From the NCBI GenBank assembly GCA_024234055.1, contig JACKOW010000001.1, forward strand, positions 1,014,741-1,078,740: a stretch of 64,000 nt of DNA, in the 5' to 3' direction. Under the pieces are notes generated by a model. The model worked only from the letters and a program-made list of their open reading frames with translations, ran no database searches and had not been told where the DNA came from. The position numbers and the translations under genes were made by a program. Of this stretch, positions 42,735 to 50,696 are shown in pieces. Within the stretch, counting starts at the first letter, position 1. Each line of letters starts with the position of its first letter. This stretch comes from Rhodanobacteraceae bacterium (lineage in GTDB: Bacteria > Pseudomonadota > Gammaproteobacteria > Xanthomonadales > SZUA-5).

Positions 42735-43135
42735 GCGCATGGCAACTGGATCCGCGCCTGGCCCGTGACAGTGTCGAGCTGGGTGAGCAGGGCTCGATCC
42801 AGATCCGGGCCATGCCGGCCGCGCCCTGGCCGTGGTTGATTCTGGTGCCGCGACTTCCCGGCGCCGTGGAGCTGTTCGATCTGCCCGAGCCGGATCGACA
42901 GGATCTGTTCGAGCTGACGATGCGGCTGGCAGCAGGCTTGAAGCAGGAATTCGCCGCCGACAAGATCAACATCGGCGCCATCGGCAACGTCGTTGCGCAG
43001 CTGCATGTACACCTCGTCGCCAGGCATCAGGGCGATGCCGCCTGGCCGGCGCCGGTCTGGGGCCAGAGTTACCCGCCTGCCGACGAGCCGGCGCAGGCGC
43101 AGCGGCTGCGGCGGTTGGGGCGCTTGCTGGGGTAG
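42731..43135 (+). CDS. HIT-domain protein
   Basis: 134 aa histidine-triad nucleotide hydrolase/transferase fold. Motif Q90-L-H92-V-H94-L-V96: the first two histidines (including the nucleophile position H94) are kept and the third is Val, a variant found in some proteobacterial HIT proteins. PAAPWPWLILVPRLPG at the start is the usual substrate-base strand. Overlaps the upstream hydrolase (ATGA). Last gene of the pxp operon. Probably acts on AMP-linked or dinucleotide compounds. Confidence 0.88.
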   Translation: MSAWQLDPRLARDSVELGEQGSIQIRAMPAAPWPWLILVPRLPGAVELFDLPEPDRQDLFELTMRLAAGLKQEFAADKINIGAIGNVVAQLHVHLVARHQGDAAWPAPVWGQSYPPADEPAQAQRLRRLGRLLG

Positions 43136-43731
43136 GGTCAGGCCCCCTCCACGCCAGTAGGCATTATTCCAGGCACCTGTGTCGGCCCGAATTACGCAGC
43201 GGCCATGAACGATGCGGCCAGCTCGGAGCGGTTTTGAGGAGGGACGCGCGCCTGCGCGGCCGCTCTTGATCTCCAGTCACAGCAAAGCGGCGCCGCAAGC
43301 GCGGCGCCCTCCACAGCGGTGGGCCAGCGTCTCGACGGCTGGCTCGCAACGACGGTGGCTTGTTGCCCAATCCCAGCGCCTGACCGACTCGTGTGGTCCG
43401 CGACAACACTGTTCTCGGGGCAACTCGACGATCTGATCGCTCTACTTCGCGTTCTTTCTTGCTTTCCTTTGCGTACTCTGTGTCCAGCCTTTGGCCGCGA
43501 GCTGCCTCGGAACAGGATCGTCGCGTCGCCGGTCGCGCCGCAAGGGCGCTCCTACGGGCCGTGATTCATGACCCGTGCCCAGGATTGGGCCGACGGGCGG
43601 GCTAGCCCGCATTTCTCACACCTGCGCGAGCAGATGCCCCCAATCTTCTAGTGGAACAAGGCGATTCCGAGGCACGCGCCAGTCACAGAGTGCTTGGCTG
43701 CATCTGCCCGCTCAGGTGTGAGAGATGCGGA
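43136..43731. other. Gene-free region rich in repeats and hairpins
   Basis: 596 nt between convergent genes. Contains a perfect 8-bp hairpin (GGCGCCGC/GCGGCGCC, 43289-43308), a remnant pyrimidine arm (about 43452-43480) resembling the right arm at 57781-57805, a REP-like stretch near 43520-43556, and the inverted-end element 43602-43735. Short open frames here have no plausible start or family. Confidence 0.7.
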
Positions 43732-43735
43732 CTAG
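43602..43735. mobile_element. 134-bp MITE-like element with 31-bp imperfect inverted ends
   Basis: Left end 43602-43632 and right end 43705-43735 match in inverted orientation at 27 of 31 positions; both outer tips are CTAG. The inner 72 nt is unique. The left 44 bp recurs exactly at 36444-36487. The right end includes the stop codon of the metallo-beta-lactamase gene (43732-43734). No transposase inside. Could be a MITE or a paired REP; mobility is inferred from structure only. Confidence 0.6.
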
Positions 43736-45123
43736 ATCGTGCGCTCCATTCCCGGCCTGGCCAGGCTGACCTCGGCACCGTGCACGGCGCGCAGTTTTTC
43801 GGCGAGGGTCTCGCGCGCCTGGTCTTCGCCGTGCACCAGATACAGAGGCGGTCGGGCGTGAAAATGCCCGTACCAGTTCAACAGACCCTGCTGGTCAGCG
43901 TGCGCAGACAATCCGCCGACCGTGTGGATCCTCGCATTGACGCGGATGATCTCGTTGAAAATCCGTACCGTCGAGCGGCCGTCCACCAGTTGACGGCCCA
44001 GTGTGTGCTGGGCCTGATAACCGACGATCATCACGTGCGCGCCCGGGCGCCAGAGATTGTGCTTGAGGTGATGACGTACTCGACCGCCGTTGCACATGCC
44101 GGAGCCGGCAATGATGATGCAGCCGTGTTCGCGGCGGTTCAGCGCCTGCGATTCCTCCATCGAACTGACAAAGCTCAGGCCGGGCAGGGTGAAGGGATCG
44201 TCGCCATTGTTCCATTGATGCCGGCCATCGCGATCGAACAGTTGCTGGTGGCGTCGATAGACATCGACCACCTTGGTGGCCATCGGGCTGTCCAGATAGA
44301 TCTTCCAGCGCTTCAGGCCCCATTCGTCGTAGTTCTTCGCGAACCAGTACAGCAGCTCCTGGCTGCGACCCACGGCGAAGGCTGGGATGATCACATTGCC
44401 ACCGCTGCCGCGGGCGGCATCGAGGACCTCGCCGATTTCGGCGATGGTCTGGTCGCGCGGGCGGTGCAGACGGTCGCCGTAGGTGCTCTCCATCAACACC
44501 AGATCGGCATCGGCGATGGGCGTGGCATCGCGCATGATCGGTGCGCCGTTGGGGCCGAGATCACCGCTGAATACCAGCTTGCGCTCGCCAGTGCCTTCAT
44601 CGACCCAGATTTCGACAATGGCAGCGCCGAGAATGTGACCGGCGTCCTGCAGACGCACCGAGATGCCAGGGTAAAGCTCGAAGCGCTGGTCGTAGTCGTG
44701 GGCCTTCAGCCGCGCCACGGCATCGGCGACATCCGCCAGTTCATACAGCGGCTCCAGCGGCTTGAGACCACGACGGGCTCGCAGACGGTTGCCATGCTCG
44801 ACATCCGCGGCCGCCAGACGGGCAGAGTCCTCCAGCATGACGTGGACCAGATCGGCCGTGGCGGTCTGGGTGTGGATCTTGCCATTGAACCCACGTTTGA
44901 CCAGCAAGGGCAGGCGGCCGCAATGATCGATGTGGGCATGACTGAGAATCACTGCATCGATGTCGGCGGGATCGAAGGCAAAAGCCTCGCGGTTACGGGC
45001 ATCTTCCTCGCGCCCCCCCTGGATCAATCCGCAGTCGAGCAGAATCTTCTTGCCGGCCGCGCGCAGCAGATGACAGGAGCCGGTGATTTCGCCGGCAGCG
45101 CCGAGAAACTGGATAGAGGCCAT
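43732..45123 (-). CDS. MBL-fold / beta-CASP RNA-processing metallohydrolase
   Basis: 463 aa. Metallo-beta-lactamase motif HAHIDHCG (62-69), further metal ligands in DAGHILGAA and FSGDLG, then the beta-CASP insertion with IPAFAVGRSQELLYW, SGMCNGGRVRHHL and the late GGLSAHADQ motif. Family members are RNases or RNA 3'-end processing nucleases similar to CPSF-73/YsgF-type exonucleases. Cytosolic. ATG 45123 gives the standard MASIQFLGAAGEITGSC start. The stop codon lies within the right end of the MITE-like element, so the last codons may be element-derived. Confidence 0.92.
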   Translation of the reverse strand: MASIQFLGAAGEITGSCHLLRAAGKKILLDCGLIQGGREEDARNREAFAFDPADIDAVILSHAHIDHCGRLPLLVKRGFNGKIHTQTATADLVHVMLEDSARLAAADVEHGNRLRARRGLKPLEPLYELADVADAVARLKAHDYDQRFELYPGISVRLQDAGHILGAAIVEIWVDEGTGERKLVFSGDLGPNGAPIMRDATPIADADLVLMESTYGDRLHRPRDQTIAEIGEVLDAARGSGGNVIIPAFAVGRSQELLYWFAKNYDEWGLKRWKIYLDSPMATKVVDVYRRHQQLFDRDGRHQWNNGDDPFTLPGLSFVSSMEESQALNRREHGCIIIAGSGMCNGGRVRHHLKHNLWRPGAHVMIVGYQAQHTLGRQLVDGRSTVRIFNEIIRVNARIHTVGGLSAHADQQGLLNWYGHFHARPPLYLVHGEDQARETLAEKLRAVHGAEVSLARPGMERTI

Positions 45124-45220
45124 CAGTCGGGCTCCTGCATGAGTACCCGTTCGACGATAGCTCCTCGGGCGGACGCCTGCCTTGTTCGGCGACAACCCCG
45201 GCGCTGTTTGCTGCCGCGCC

Positions 45221-46081
45221 TCAGTCGCCGCGCGCCACCGGACGCGCAGAATCCGTGATCCAGCCGCTCCACGAATCCGGATACAGGCGCGATCCGCGCA
45301 GACCCGCCAGATCCATGGCCAGCCGGTTGTGGCAGGCGGTCACACCCGAACCGCACATATGCACCACCGTGCTCGGCGAGCGCCCGCCAAGCAGGGCCTC
45401 GAATTCGCGGCGCAGCTGCTGTGGCGGCTTGAACTGGCCGTTGGCGTCCAGGTTGTCGAGAAAGGGCCGGTTCAGGGCCCCGGGTACATGTCCGGCCACG
45501 AGGTCCAGCGGCTCGACCTCGCCGCGGAAGCGCGGTTGGGCGCGGGCGTCGATCAGGGTGATCGACTGCGACTCAAGGCCGATGGCCACGGCGTCGGCAT
45601 CCAGCCACAGGTATGGCGGCAACTCCAGTCGCTCGGGCAGGTGAGTGGAACGGGCAGCCAGGGTGTCGCCAGTTTCCAGTCGCAGACCTTCGCGCTTCCA
45701 CGCGGCGAAACCGCCGTTCAACACCCGCACCGATGGAAAGCCACAGCTGCGCAGCAACCACCACAAGCGGGCAGCATAAGCGCCGTTGTCCTGATCGTAG
45801 GCCACCACCTTGCTATGGCGGTTGATACCCAGGCGCGACAATGAGGCCGCCAACTGGCTCATGCCCGGCAGCGGATGCCGACCGTGGATTGCCGAGTTCG
45901 ACAGGTCCGACAGATCCCGATTCAGGTGCGCATAGCCGGCTGTGGGTATGCGCGCCTCGGCATGGGCCCGTTCCCCGGCTTGCGGGTCAGTCAGATCGAA
46001 GCGGCAGTCGACGATCCGCAGATCGGGATCAGACAGCGACGCGGCCAGTTCAGCAGTCGAGATCAGCGGGGTTGAAGCCAT
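45221..46081 (-). CDS. sseA: 3-mercaptopyruvate sulfurtransferase (rhodanese family)
   Basis: 286 aa with two rhodanese domains. The active-site cysteine C243 sits in CGSGVTA, the loop sequence that distinguishes mercaptopyruvate sulfurtransferases from thiosulfate sulfurtransferases. N-terminal inactive domain (VDCRFDLTDPQAGERAH), Arg-containing C-terminal domain (IDARAQPRFRGEVEPLD). Transfers sulfur from 3-mercaptopyruvate to thiols or cyanide. Its start overlaps the end of the NUDIX gene by 32 nt, an unusually long coding overlap on the same strand. Confidence 0.92.
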   Translation of the reverse strand: MASTPLISTAELAASLSDPDLRIVDCRFDLTDPQAGERAHAEARIPTAGYAHLNRDLSDLSNSAIHGRHPLPGMSQLAASLSRLGINRHSKVVAYDQDNGAYAARLWWLLRSCGFPSVRVLNGGFAAWKREGLRLETGDTLAARSTHLPERLELPPYLWLDADAVAIGLESQSITLIDARAQPRFRGEVEPLDLVAGHVPGALNRPFLDNLDANGQFKPPQQLRREFEALLGGRSPSTVVHMCGSGVTACHNRLAMDLAGLRGSRLYPDSWSGWITDSARPVARGD

Positions 46082-46700
46082 GGCGATCCAGTCGCTCCAT
46101 CAGATTGACCAGCATGCCGGCGGTGGCACCCCAGATGTAGCGCTCACCGTAGGGATAGACATAGTAGCCGCGCAAACGGCCCGCGAAAAAGCGCTCTTCG
46201 CGTTTGAGGTTGGCGCGGTCGAGCAGAAAGCGAAGTGGCACTTCAAAGACCTCGTCCACCTCGCGGGCATCGGGGCGCATAGGCGTTTCCGGGTCGATGA
46301 TGCCGACCACCGGAGTGACCGCAAAGGCGCTGATCGTGCCATAGACATCCAGCAGACCCAGTGGCCGCACCAGGGCCGGTGCAATGCCGAGTTCCTCCTG
46401 GGTTTCGCGCAGCGCGCCGGCAACTGCGTCGCGGTCCATGGGTTCCATACGCCCGCCCGGAAAGCTGATCTGCCCGGCGTGAGTAGGCAGGTGTTCGGTG
46501 CGACGGGTAAGCATGACCTGCCAACCGTGCGCACGTGGCACCAACCCCACCAGTACGGCGGCCGGACGCAGCGGCTGGTGCGCGGGCAGCAGGCCTTCCA
46601 GTTCGTCCAGGTTGGACGGATCCTGCGCCTGCTGATCGAGGGGCCGCAGCGCCGCCGTCATGCGCGCCATCCATGGCGGAAACTGCTCAGCGGCCGCCAC
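46050..46700 (-). CDS. NUDIX hydrolase, CoA pyrophosphatase type
   Basis: 216 aa. NUDIX box GRMEPMDRDAVAGALRETQEELGI (in parts, REtqEELGI is the metal-binding core) preceded by HAGQISFPGG, the NuCoA signature of enzymes cleaving CoA and its esters. The start is uncertain: GTG 46700 or ATGs at 46670 and 46661; all keep the domain. Overlaps DUF1289 (14 nt) upstream and sseA (32 nt) downstream, so the three genes are a compact operon. Confidence 0.88.
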   Translation of the reverse strand: MAAAEQFPPWMARMTAALRPLDQQAQDPSNLDELEGLLPAHQPLRPAAVLVGLVPRAHGWQVMLTRRTEHLPTHAGQISFPGGRMEPMDRDAVAGALRETQEELGIAPALVRPLGLLDVYGTISAFAVTPVVGIIDPETPMRPDAREVDEVFEVPLRFLLDRANLKREERFFAGRLRGYYVYPYGERYIWGATAGMLVNLMERLDRHGFNPADLDC

Positions 46701-46890
46701 GTTGCCGAGCTCGCAAGGGAAGTACCTGGTCCATGATGCGACGGCGCTCGTCTTCCGGGAGCTGGCTCCAGGCGCCGATTTCCTGGCTGCTGCGCAGGCA
46801 GCCTTCGCACAGACCGTTCGAATCGAGCTTGCATATCCCGATGCAAGGCGAGGATGCGGCTAGGGCGGTAATGCTCAAGTTCCATTCCAT
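46687..46890 (-). CDS. DUF1289 small cysteine-rich protein
   Basis: 67 aa. Cysteine pattern SPCIGICKLDSNGLCEGC (C17, C21, C29, C32 approximately) followed by EIGAWSQLPEDERRRIM is the DUF1289 signature, probably a zinc or iron-sulfur site. The start at 46890 is chosen for family length; longer upstream starts add unrelated sequence. First gene of the DUF1289-NUDIX-sseA operon. Confidence 0.88.
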   Translation of the reverse strand: MEWNLSITALAASSPCIGICKLDSNGLCEGCLRSSQEIGAWSQLPEDERRRIMDQVLPLRARQRGGR

Positions 46891-47012
46891 CCTGTGAAGT
46901 GTATCGCTTGCCTTCGACAAAGCGCGCATGAAAGCATGTCGACGATGATGACTGCCTGCCGCCACCTCAGTGTTTCCCCCCGCGCGCCCGGGTTTCAGGC
47001 GGACCAAGGCTG

Positions 47013-47432
47013 ATGCTGGCGCTGGCCGGCAGGATTCTGCGTGATTACGGTCGGGTGCTGGGTGAAATCGAGCCCGGCTGCTGCGCTCTGCCCAGATCCT
47101 TCCTGCCGCATCCGCGAACCGCCATCCGTGAGGCCACGCTGCACGTGCTCGCGGGTCTGGGGCAGGGCGATGAGGCGCTGCGTGATGCCTTGATCCGGGG
47201 CTTCGTGTTCCTGGCCCAGTTCGTCGAAGATGAAGAGGCCGAGCGCGTGGCTTTGGGGCAGGCGCAGATGGATACGCTGGCGCTGGAGGCAGGCGAAGAG
47301 CCGCAGTCTCCGCAGGCGCTGGACGCGCTGCGCGTGGTCAATCGCATCAAGCTGGAAATGGAGCAGTCGCTGCTGCAAGCCTGCGCCGCTGCCCGGATAC
47401 CGCTGTCGCAGGCGCCATCGATGTTGCGCTGA
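47013..47432 (+). CDS. Hypothetical cytosolic protein
   Basis: 139 aa, largely alpha-helical, acidic, without signal or membrane segments. No known motif: helices VLGEIEPGCCALP, ALRDALIRGFVFLAQFVEDEEAERV and LRVVNRIKLEMEQSLLQACAA. Divergent from DUF1289 (122-nt gap) and convergent with the FKBP gene. Coding is supported by codon-position GC bias in the frame and by the lack of a competing frame; function unknown. Confidence 0.55.
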   Translation: MLALAGRILRDYGRVLGEIEPGCCALPRSFLPHPRTAIREATLHVLAGLGQGDEALRDALIRGFVFLAQFVEDEEAERVALGQAQMDTLALEAGEEPQSPQALDALRVVNRIKLEMEQSLLQACAAARIPLSQAPSMLR

Positions 47433-47451
47433 GGGCTACGCTGCTGCCGAA

Positions 47452-47482
47452 GGCCGCAACCGCCCACAGGACGATTGCGGCC
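47452..47482. terminator. Weak hairpin between convergent genes
   Basis: Perfect 8-bp arms GGCCGCAA / TTGCGGCC (47452-47459 / 47475-47482), 15-nt loop, no T-tract. Between the hypothetical gene (stop 47432) and the FKBP gene (stop 47495). Confidence 0.4.
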
Positions 47483-47494
47483 CCAGCATGAGAC

Positions 47495-48199
47495 TTACTT
47501 CACTTCGATCAGCTTGATGTCGAAGATCAAGGCCTGATTCGGGCCGATCGGGCGCGGACCGCGCTCGCCGTAGGCCATTTCCGGCGGCAGGAAGATCTGC
47601 CAGTGGTCGCCCACGCGCATCAGCGGCAGGACTTCCTGCCAGCCCTTCAGCACCTGGTCGACCTGGAACTTGGCCGGCACGCCGCGGGCAAAGGAGCTGT
47701 CGAACTCGAAGCCGCTGATCAGCGATCCGCGATAGTGCACAGTGACTTCGCTGGTCGGCGACGGACGCGCACCATTGCCTTCCTCGATCACCCGATACTG
47801 GATGCCCGAGGGCAGGGCGACGATGCCCTTCTTGCTGCGGTTCTCGACCATGAACTTGTCACTGGCGGCCTTGTTCTCGGCGGCCAGCTTGTTGAAGCGG
47901 GCTTCTGCCTCGGCGCGGAGCTTGCCTTCCAGCAGTTCCATCTGGGCACCAAGCTCCTCGCGCGGATAGGCCACTTCCTTGCCGGAAAAGCCGTCCTGCA
48001 TGGCCTTGATGACGCCATTGATGTCGATATCGACGCCACGTTCCTTGAGATCGGCACCGAACTGGTAGCCGACCGCGTAGCTCATCTTGGTCTTGTCCAT
48101 GGCAACAGCCGGCGCGGAGGCGCTCGGCGCTGGGTTCTGGGCCCAGGCTGACAGCGAAAACAGAGTAGCGGCAACGGCCGCCAACCTAATGGATTTCAT
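47495..48199 (-). CDS. FKBP-type peptidyl-prolyl isomerase, FkpA/Mip type
   Basis: 234 aa. Signal peptide (AAVAATLFSLSAWA-Q), N-terminal helical dimerisation domain about 40-125 (SYAVGYQFGADLKERG; EARFNKLAAENKAASDKF), then the FKBP domain 126-234 (VTVHYRGSLISGFEFDSSF; WQEVLPLMRVGDHWQIFLPPEMAYGERG). Periplasmic folding catalyst and chaperone. ATG 48199. 297 nt of gene-free DNA separate it from the divergent psp operon, which must contain both promoters. Confidence 0.93.
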   Translation of the reverse strand: MKSIRLAAVAATLFSLSAWAQNPAPSASAPAVAMDKTKMSYAVGYQFGADLKERGVDIDINGVIKAMQDGFSGKEVAYPREELGAQMELLEGKLRAEAEARFNKLAAENKAASDKFMVENRSKKGIVALPSGIQYRVIEEGNGARPSPTSEVTVHYRGSLISGFEFDSSFARGVPAKFQVDQVLKGWQEVLPLMRVGDHWQIFLPPEMAYGERGPRPIGPNQALIFDIKLIEVK

Positions 48200-48432
48200 T
48201 GATACCTCCGGTTGGAGCGGGGATCGCATCGGTCTTCTGCCCTTGAGGCGGTTGACAGATGCGTGGGTGAGGGGCGGCGCGATTCTAAGGGAAGACGGTG
48301 TTAACCGTCACCCAACGCGAATTCGAACAGACGTGGCGAGATCCGCCTGAAGTTGGCCATGCTCGCCAGTCTTGATCCTTGGAATGAGGGTGTGCCCCAA
48401 GGTTAATCCTTGAAAAACAGTGACTTGTGATG

Positions 48433-48450
48433 TTGGCACGGCTCTGGCAA
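48433..48450 (+). promoter_or_regulatory. Sigma-54 promoter of pspABC
   Basis: TTGGCACG-N4-TGGCAA places GG and GC exactly 12 bp apart, as the -24/-12 elements require. Predicted start of transcription is near 48460, about 37 nt before the pspA ATG. In enterobacteria psp is likewise sigma-54 driven. No pspF-like activator is in the window. Confidence 0.85.
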
Positions 48451-48496
48451 AGCATGTTGTACCCGAGCAGGGTTTGAATTCACAGGAGAACGCAAC

Positions 48497-49165
48497 ATGG
48501 GTGTCTTTTCCCGCCTTTCAGACATCATCAACGCGAATCTGAACTCGTTGCTGGACAAGGCCGAGGATCCGGAGAAGATCGTCCGTCTCATGATTCAGGA
48601 GATGGAGGATACGCTGGTGGAGGTCCGCTCGGCTGCGGCCAAGGTGATCGCCGAGCGCAAGGAGCGCGAGCGCCAGCTGAAGTTGCTGGACGACGAACAG
48701 GCTGACTGGGAGCAGAAAGCCGAACTGGCCCTGCGCAAGGGCCGTGAGGATCTGGCCAAGGCTGCGCTGTCGCACAAGGCTGCGCTGACCGATCAGAGCC
48801 AACAGGTCACCCGTGATCTGGGTGTGCTTGGCGACAATCTGACCAAGCTGAATGACGACATCGCCAAGCTGCAGGCCAAGTTGCAGGACGCCAAGGCACG
48901 CCAGCGTACCATCGTCATCCGGGCGCAGAACGCGCACACCTCGCTCAAGGCCAGAACCCAGATTCACTCGGCCAAGATCGACGATATGCTGAATCGATTC
49001 GACTATGCCGAACGGCGCATTGACGCGGTAGAGGCACAGGCCGAATCTCTGGATCTGGGGCGCGCCAAGTCACTGAATCAGGCTTTCGTGGATCTGGAAG
49101 CCGAAGAGCGCATCAACAGCGAACTGGAAGCGCTCAAGGCCCGTGTTCAACAGCCCAAGGGGTAA
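48497..49165 (+). CDS. pspA: Phage shock protein A
   Basis: 222 aa ESCRT-III-like coiled-coil protein. N-terminal amphipathic helix MGVFSRLSDIINANLNSLLD, then RLMIQEMEDTLVEVRS and long heptad-patterned helices to the C-terminus. Binds stressed inner membrane, supports membrane integrity and in enterobacteria inhibits its own activator PspF. CAGGAGAACGC precedes ATG 48497. First gene of pspABC behind a sigma-54 promoter. Confidence 0.96.
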   Translation: MGVFSRLSDIINANLNSLLDKAEDPEKIVRLMIQEMEDTLVEVRSAAAKVIAERKERERQLKLLDDEQADWEQKAELALRKGREDLAKAALSHKAALTDQSQQVTRDLGVLGDNLTKLNDDIAKLQAKLQDAKARQRTIVIRAQNAHTSLKARTQIHSAKIDDMLNRFDYAERRIDAVEAQAESLDLGRAKSLNQAFVDLEAEERINSELEALKARVQQPKG

Positions 49166-49170
49166 GCGCA

Positions 49171-49398
49171 ATGGCCTGGATTGAGGCTCCGCTGATTGTC
49201 TTTCTGGTCATCGTGGTGCCGGTCTGGTTGTTCCTGCACTACCGCAGCAAGCGCACCGGCGATGGCGAGCAAGAAGCGGTCAATGGCGACGGCGAAGTGG
49301 CCGAGTTGTGGCAGACGGCGCGTCGCATGGAAGAGCGCATCCGGACGCTGGAACGGATCCTGGATGCCGACACCCCCAGCTGGCGAGGTCGGATATGA
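49171..49398 (+). CDS. pspB: Phage shock protein B
   Basis: 75 aa. One N-terminal membrane helix (PLIVFLVIVVPVWLFLHY) then a charged coiled coil (WQTARRMEERIRTLERILDADTPSWR), matching PspB. In enterobacteria it forms an inner-membrane complex with PspC that relieves PspA inhibition. 5 nt downstream of pspA. Confidence 0.92.
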   Translation: MAWIEAPLIVFLVIVVPVWLFLHYRSKRTGDGEQEAVNGDGEVAELWQTARRMEERIRTLERILDADTPSWRGRI

Positions 49399-49460
49399 GG
49401 CGCAGACACAGATTTGGCTACGAGTACGCTTCGGCGGCTCAATGGACGGGAGCAGCATGC

Positions 49461-49862
49461 ATGAATGAGCGCTTCAGCCACGCATCACGGGTCTACAGGG
49501 ACGTGGATCGCCGCTGGTTCGCTGGTGTACTGGCGGGATTCGCCAGCCATTTCGGCTGGAACCTGACCGCGCTGAGGATCGTGACCATCATCGCCTGCAT
49601 GACGCCGATGGTGCCGCTGGTTTTTGTCGGCTATGTGCTGGCGGCTCTGATCCTTCCTCCGCGCTCCAGCCTGCCACCTCCGCCGCCGCCAGCGGCAGAT
49701 CGGGATGCTCGCCAATGGCAGGACGCGCCGCCCCCGGGCGTCAGCGCAGGCGAGTTGAAATATCGATTGCGCGAGATGGAAGACCGACTGCGGGCCATGG
49801 AGGCCTACGTCACCAGCGCGCAGTACGAGATCGACCGCGAGTTGCGCGACAAGCGCCAGTAG
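49461..49862 (+). CDS. pspC: Phage shock protein C
   Basis: 133 aa. PspC domain at the N-terminus (RDVDRRWFAGVLAGFASHFGWNLTALRIV), membrane segment IIACMTPMVPLVFVGYVLAALIL, a poly-Pro linker (residues about 73-80) and a C-terminal coiled coil (YRLREMEDRLRAMEAYVTS). ATG 49461 starts the conserved region; 62 nt after pspB. A good terminator follows 21 nt past the stop. Confidence 0.92.
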   Translation: MNERFSHASRVYRDVDRRWFAGVLAGFASHFGWNLTALRIVTIIACMTPMVPLVFVGYVLAALILPPRSSLPPPPPPAADRDARQWQDAPPPGVSAGELKYRLREMEDRLRAMEAYVTSAQYEIDRELRDKRQ

Positions 49863-49883
49863 TGATGTCCTGATGGTGACAAC

Positions 49884-49910
49884 AAAGGCCCGCTGATGCG
49901 GGCCTTTTCT
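49884..49910 (+). terminator. Terminator of pspABC
   Basis: Perfect 10-bp stem AAAGGCCCGC / GCGGGCCTTT with a 4-nt loop and TTTTCT tail. Confidence 0.9.
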
Positions 49911-50037
49911 GTTTCCGGTGGGGAAAGCCTGAATCAACGGCAACTGCCCAGGAGAAATTCAGAAGCAATTCAGGCCTTCGGCCTAGGCTCTGGGTCTGCG
50001 CCACTGGCGGCGTCAAACCTTCGGGAGCCTCGGTCCT

Positions 50038-50631
50038 ATGACTACGCTGCGTCACACGCTACTCGCCCTGTTTCTGGTCTGTCCCGCTGCAGCAGCATCG
50101 GCCCAGTCCTACTATCCTGAAGACGACTACGGCGATCGTTCAGGGGGCGCCGTCAGCTATGACTTCGCCCGGGTCGTCGATGTGCAGCCGGTGTATGACG
50201 AGGTGGCGGTTTCAGAGCCGCGCCGGGTGTGCTGGAACGAGCCGGTGACCTACGTTTCGGGTCCCCGTTACGCGCCCTATCGGCGCGGCGGTGAAACTCC
50301 CGAGATCGTTGGCGGCATCATCGGGGGGCTGATCGGAAACCAGTTCGGTCATGGTGATGGCCGCGCCGCCGCCACTGTTGCCGGGTTCGCGCTTGGAACG
50401 GCGGTGGCGCGGGACAACAATCGTCGCTATTACGATGGCTATGCCCCGCGCTACGAGCGCACGGTGACTGAGCGTCGCTGCGAAGAGCGCCCCGAGTACC
50501 GCAAGGAGCGGCAGTTGCTGGGCTACGATGTCACCTATGACTACAAGGGCGTCATCGGCCACAGTTTCAGCGAGCGTCAGCCGGGCACCGAGATCCGGGT
50601 GCGGGTAGCCGTCGAGCCGGCGGATGATTGA
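50038..50631 (+). CDS. Outer-membrane-associated protein with glycine-zipper 2TM domain
   Basis: 197 aa. Signal peptide (LLALFLVCPAAAASA-Q), Tyr-rich stretch, then the glycine-zipper segment VGGIIGGLIGNQFGHGDGRA followed by AAATVAGFALGTAVA (about residues 92-125), as in SlyB / Rickettsia 17-kDa antigen proteins. The C-terminal half has a conserved-looking RCEERPEYRKERQLLGYDVTY motif. Likely a periplasmic or outer-membrane integrity protein. No lipobox is visible. Followed by a bidirectional hairpin shared with the next gene. Confidence 0.85.
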   Translation: MTTLRHTLLALFLVCPAAAASAQSYYPEDDYGDRSGGAVSYDFARVVDVQPVYDEVAVSEPRRVCWNEPVTYVSGPRYAPYRRGGETPEIVGGIIGGLIGNQFGHGDGRAAATVAGFALGTAVARDNNRRYYDGYAPRYERTVTERRCEERPEYRKERQLLGYDVTYDYKGVIGHSFSERQPGTEIRVRVAVEPADD

Positions 50632-50664
50632 GTTCCGCCTGCCGCCGCTTGCCTGCCGAACCCA

Positions 50665-50688
50665 AGGCTCGCCGTTTGCGGCGAGCCT
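50665..50688. terminator. Bidirectional terminator hairpin
   Basis: Perfect 10-bp stem AGGCTCGCCG / CGGCGAGCCT with a 4-nt loop, between convergent genes ending at 50631 and 50697. Weak T-tracts. Confidence 0.65.
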
Positions 50689-50696
50689 GTGAAGGC

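Noticed and set aside
43136..43601. Short plus-strand frames of 70-145 codons after the HIT gene
   Set aside because: Low-complexity Arg/Ala/Pro translations over hairpins and repeats, with no ribosome site; probably noncoding.
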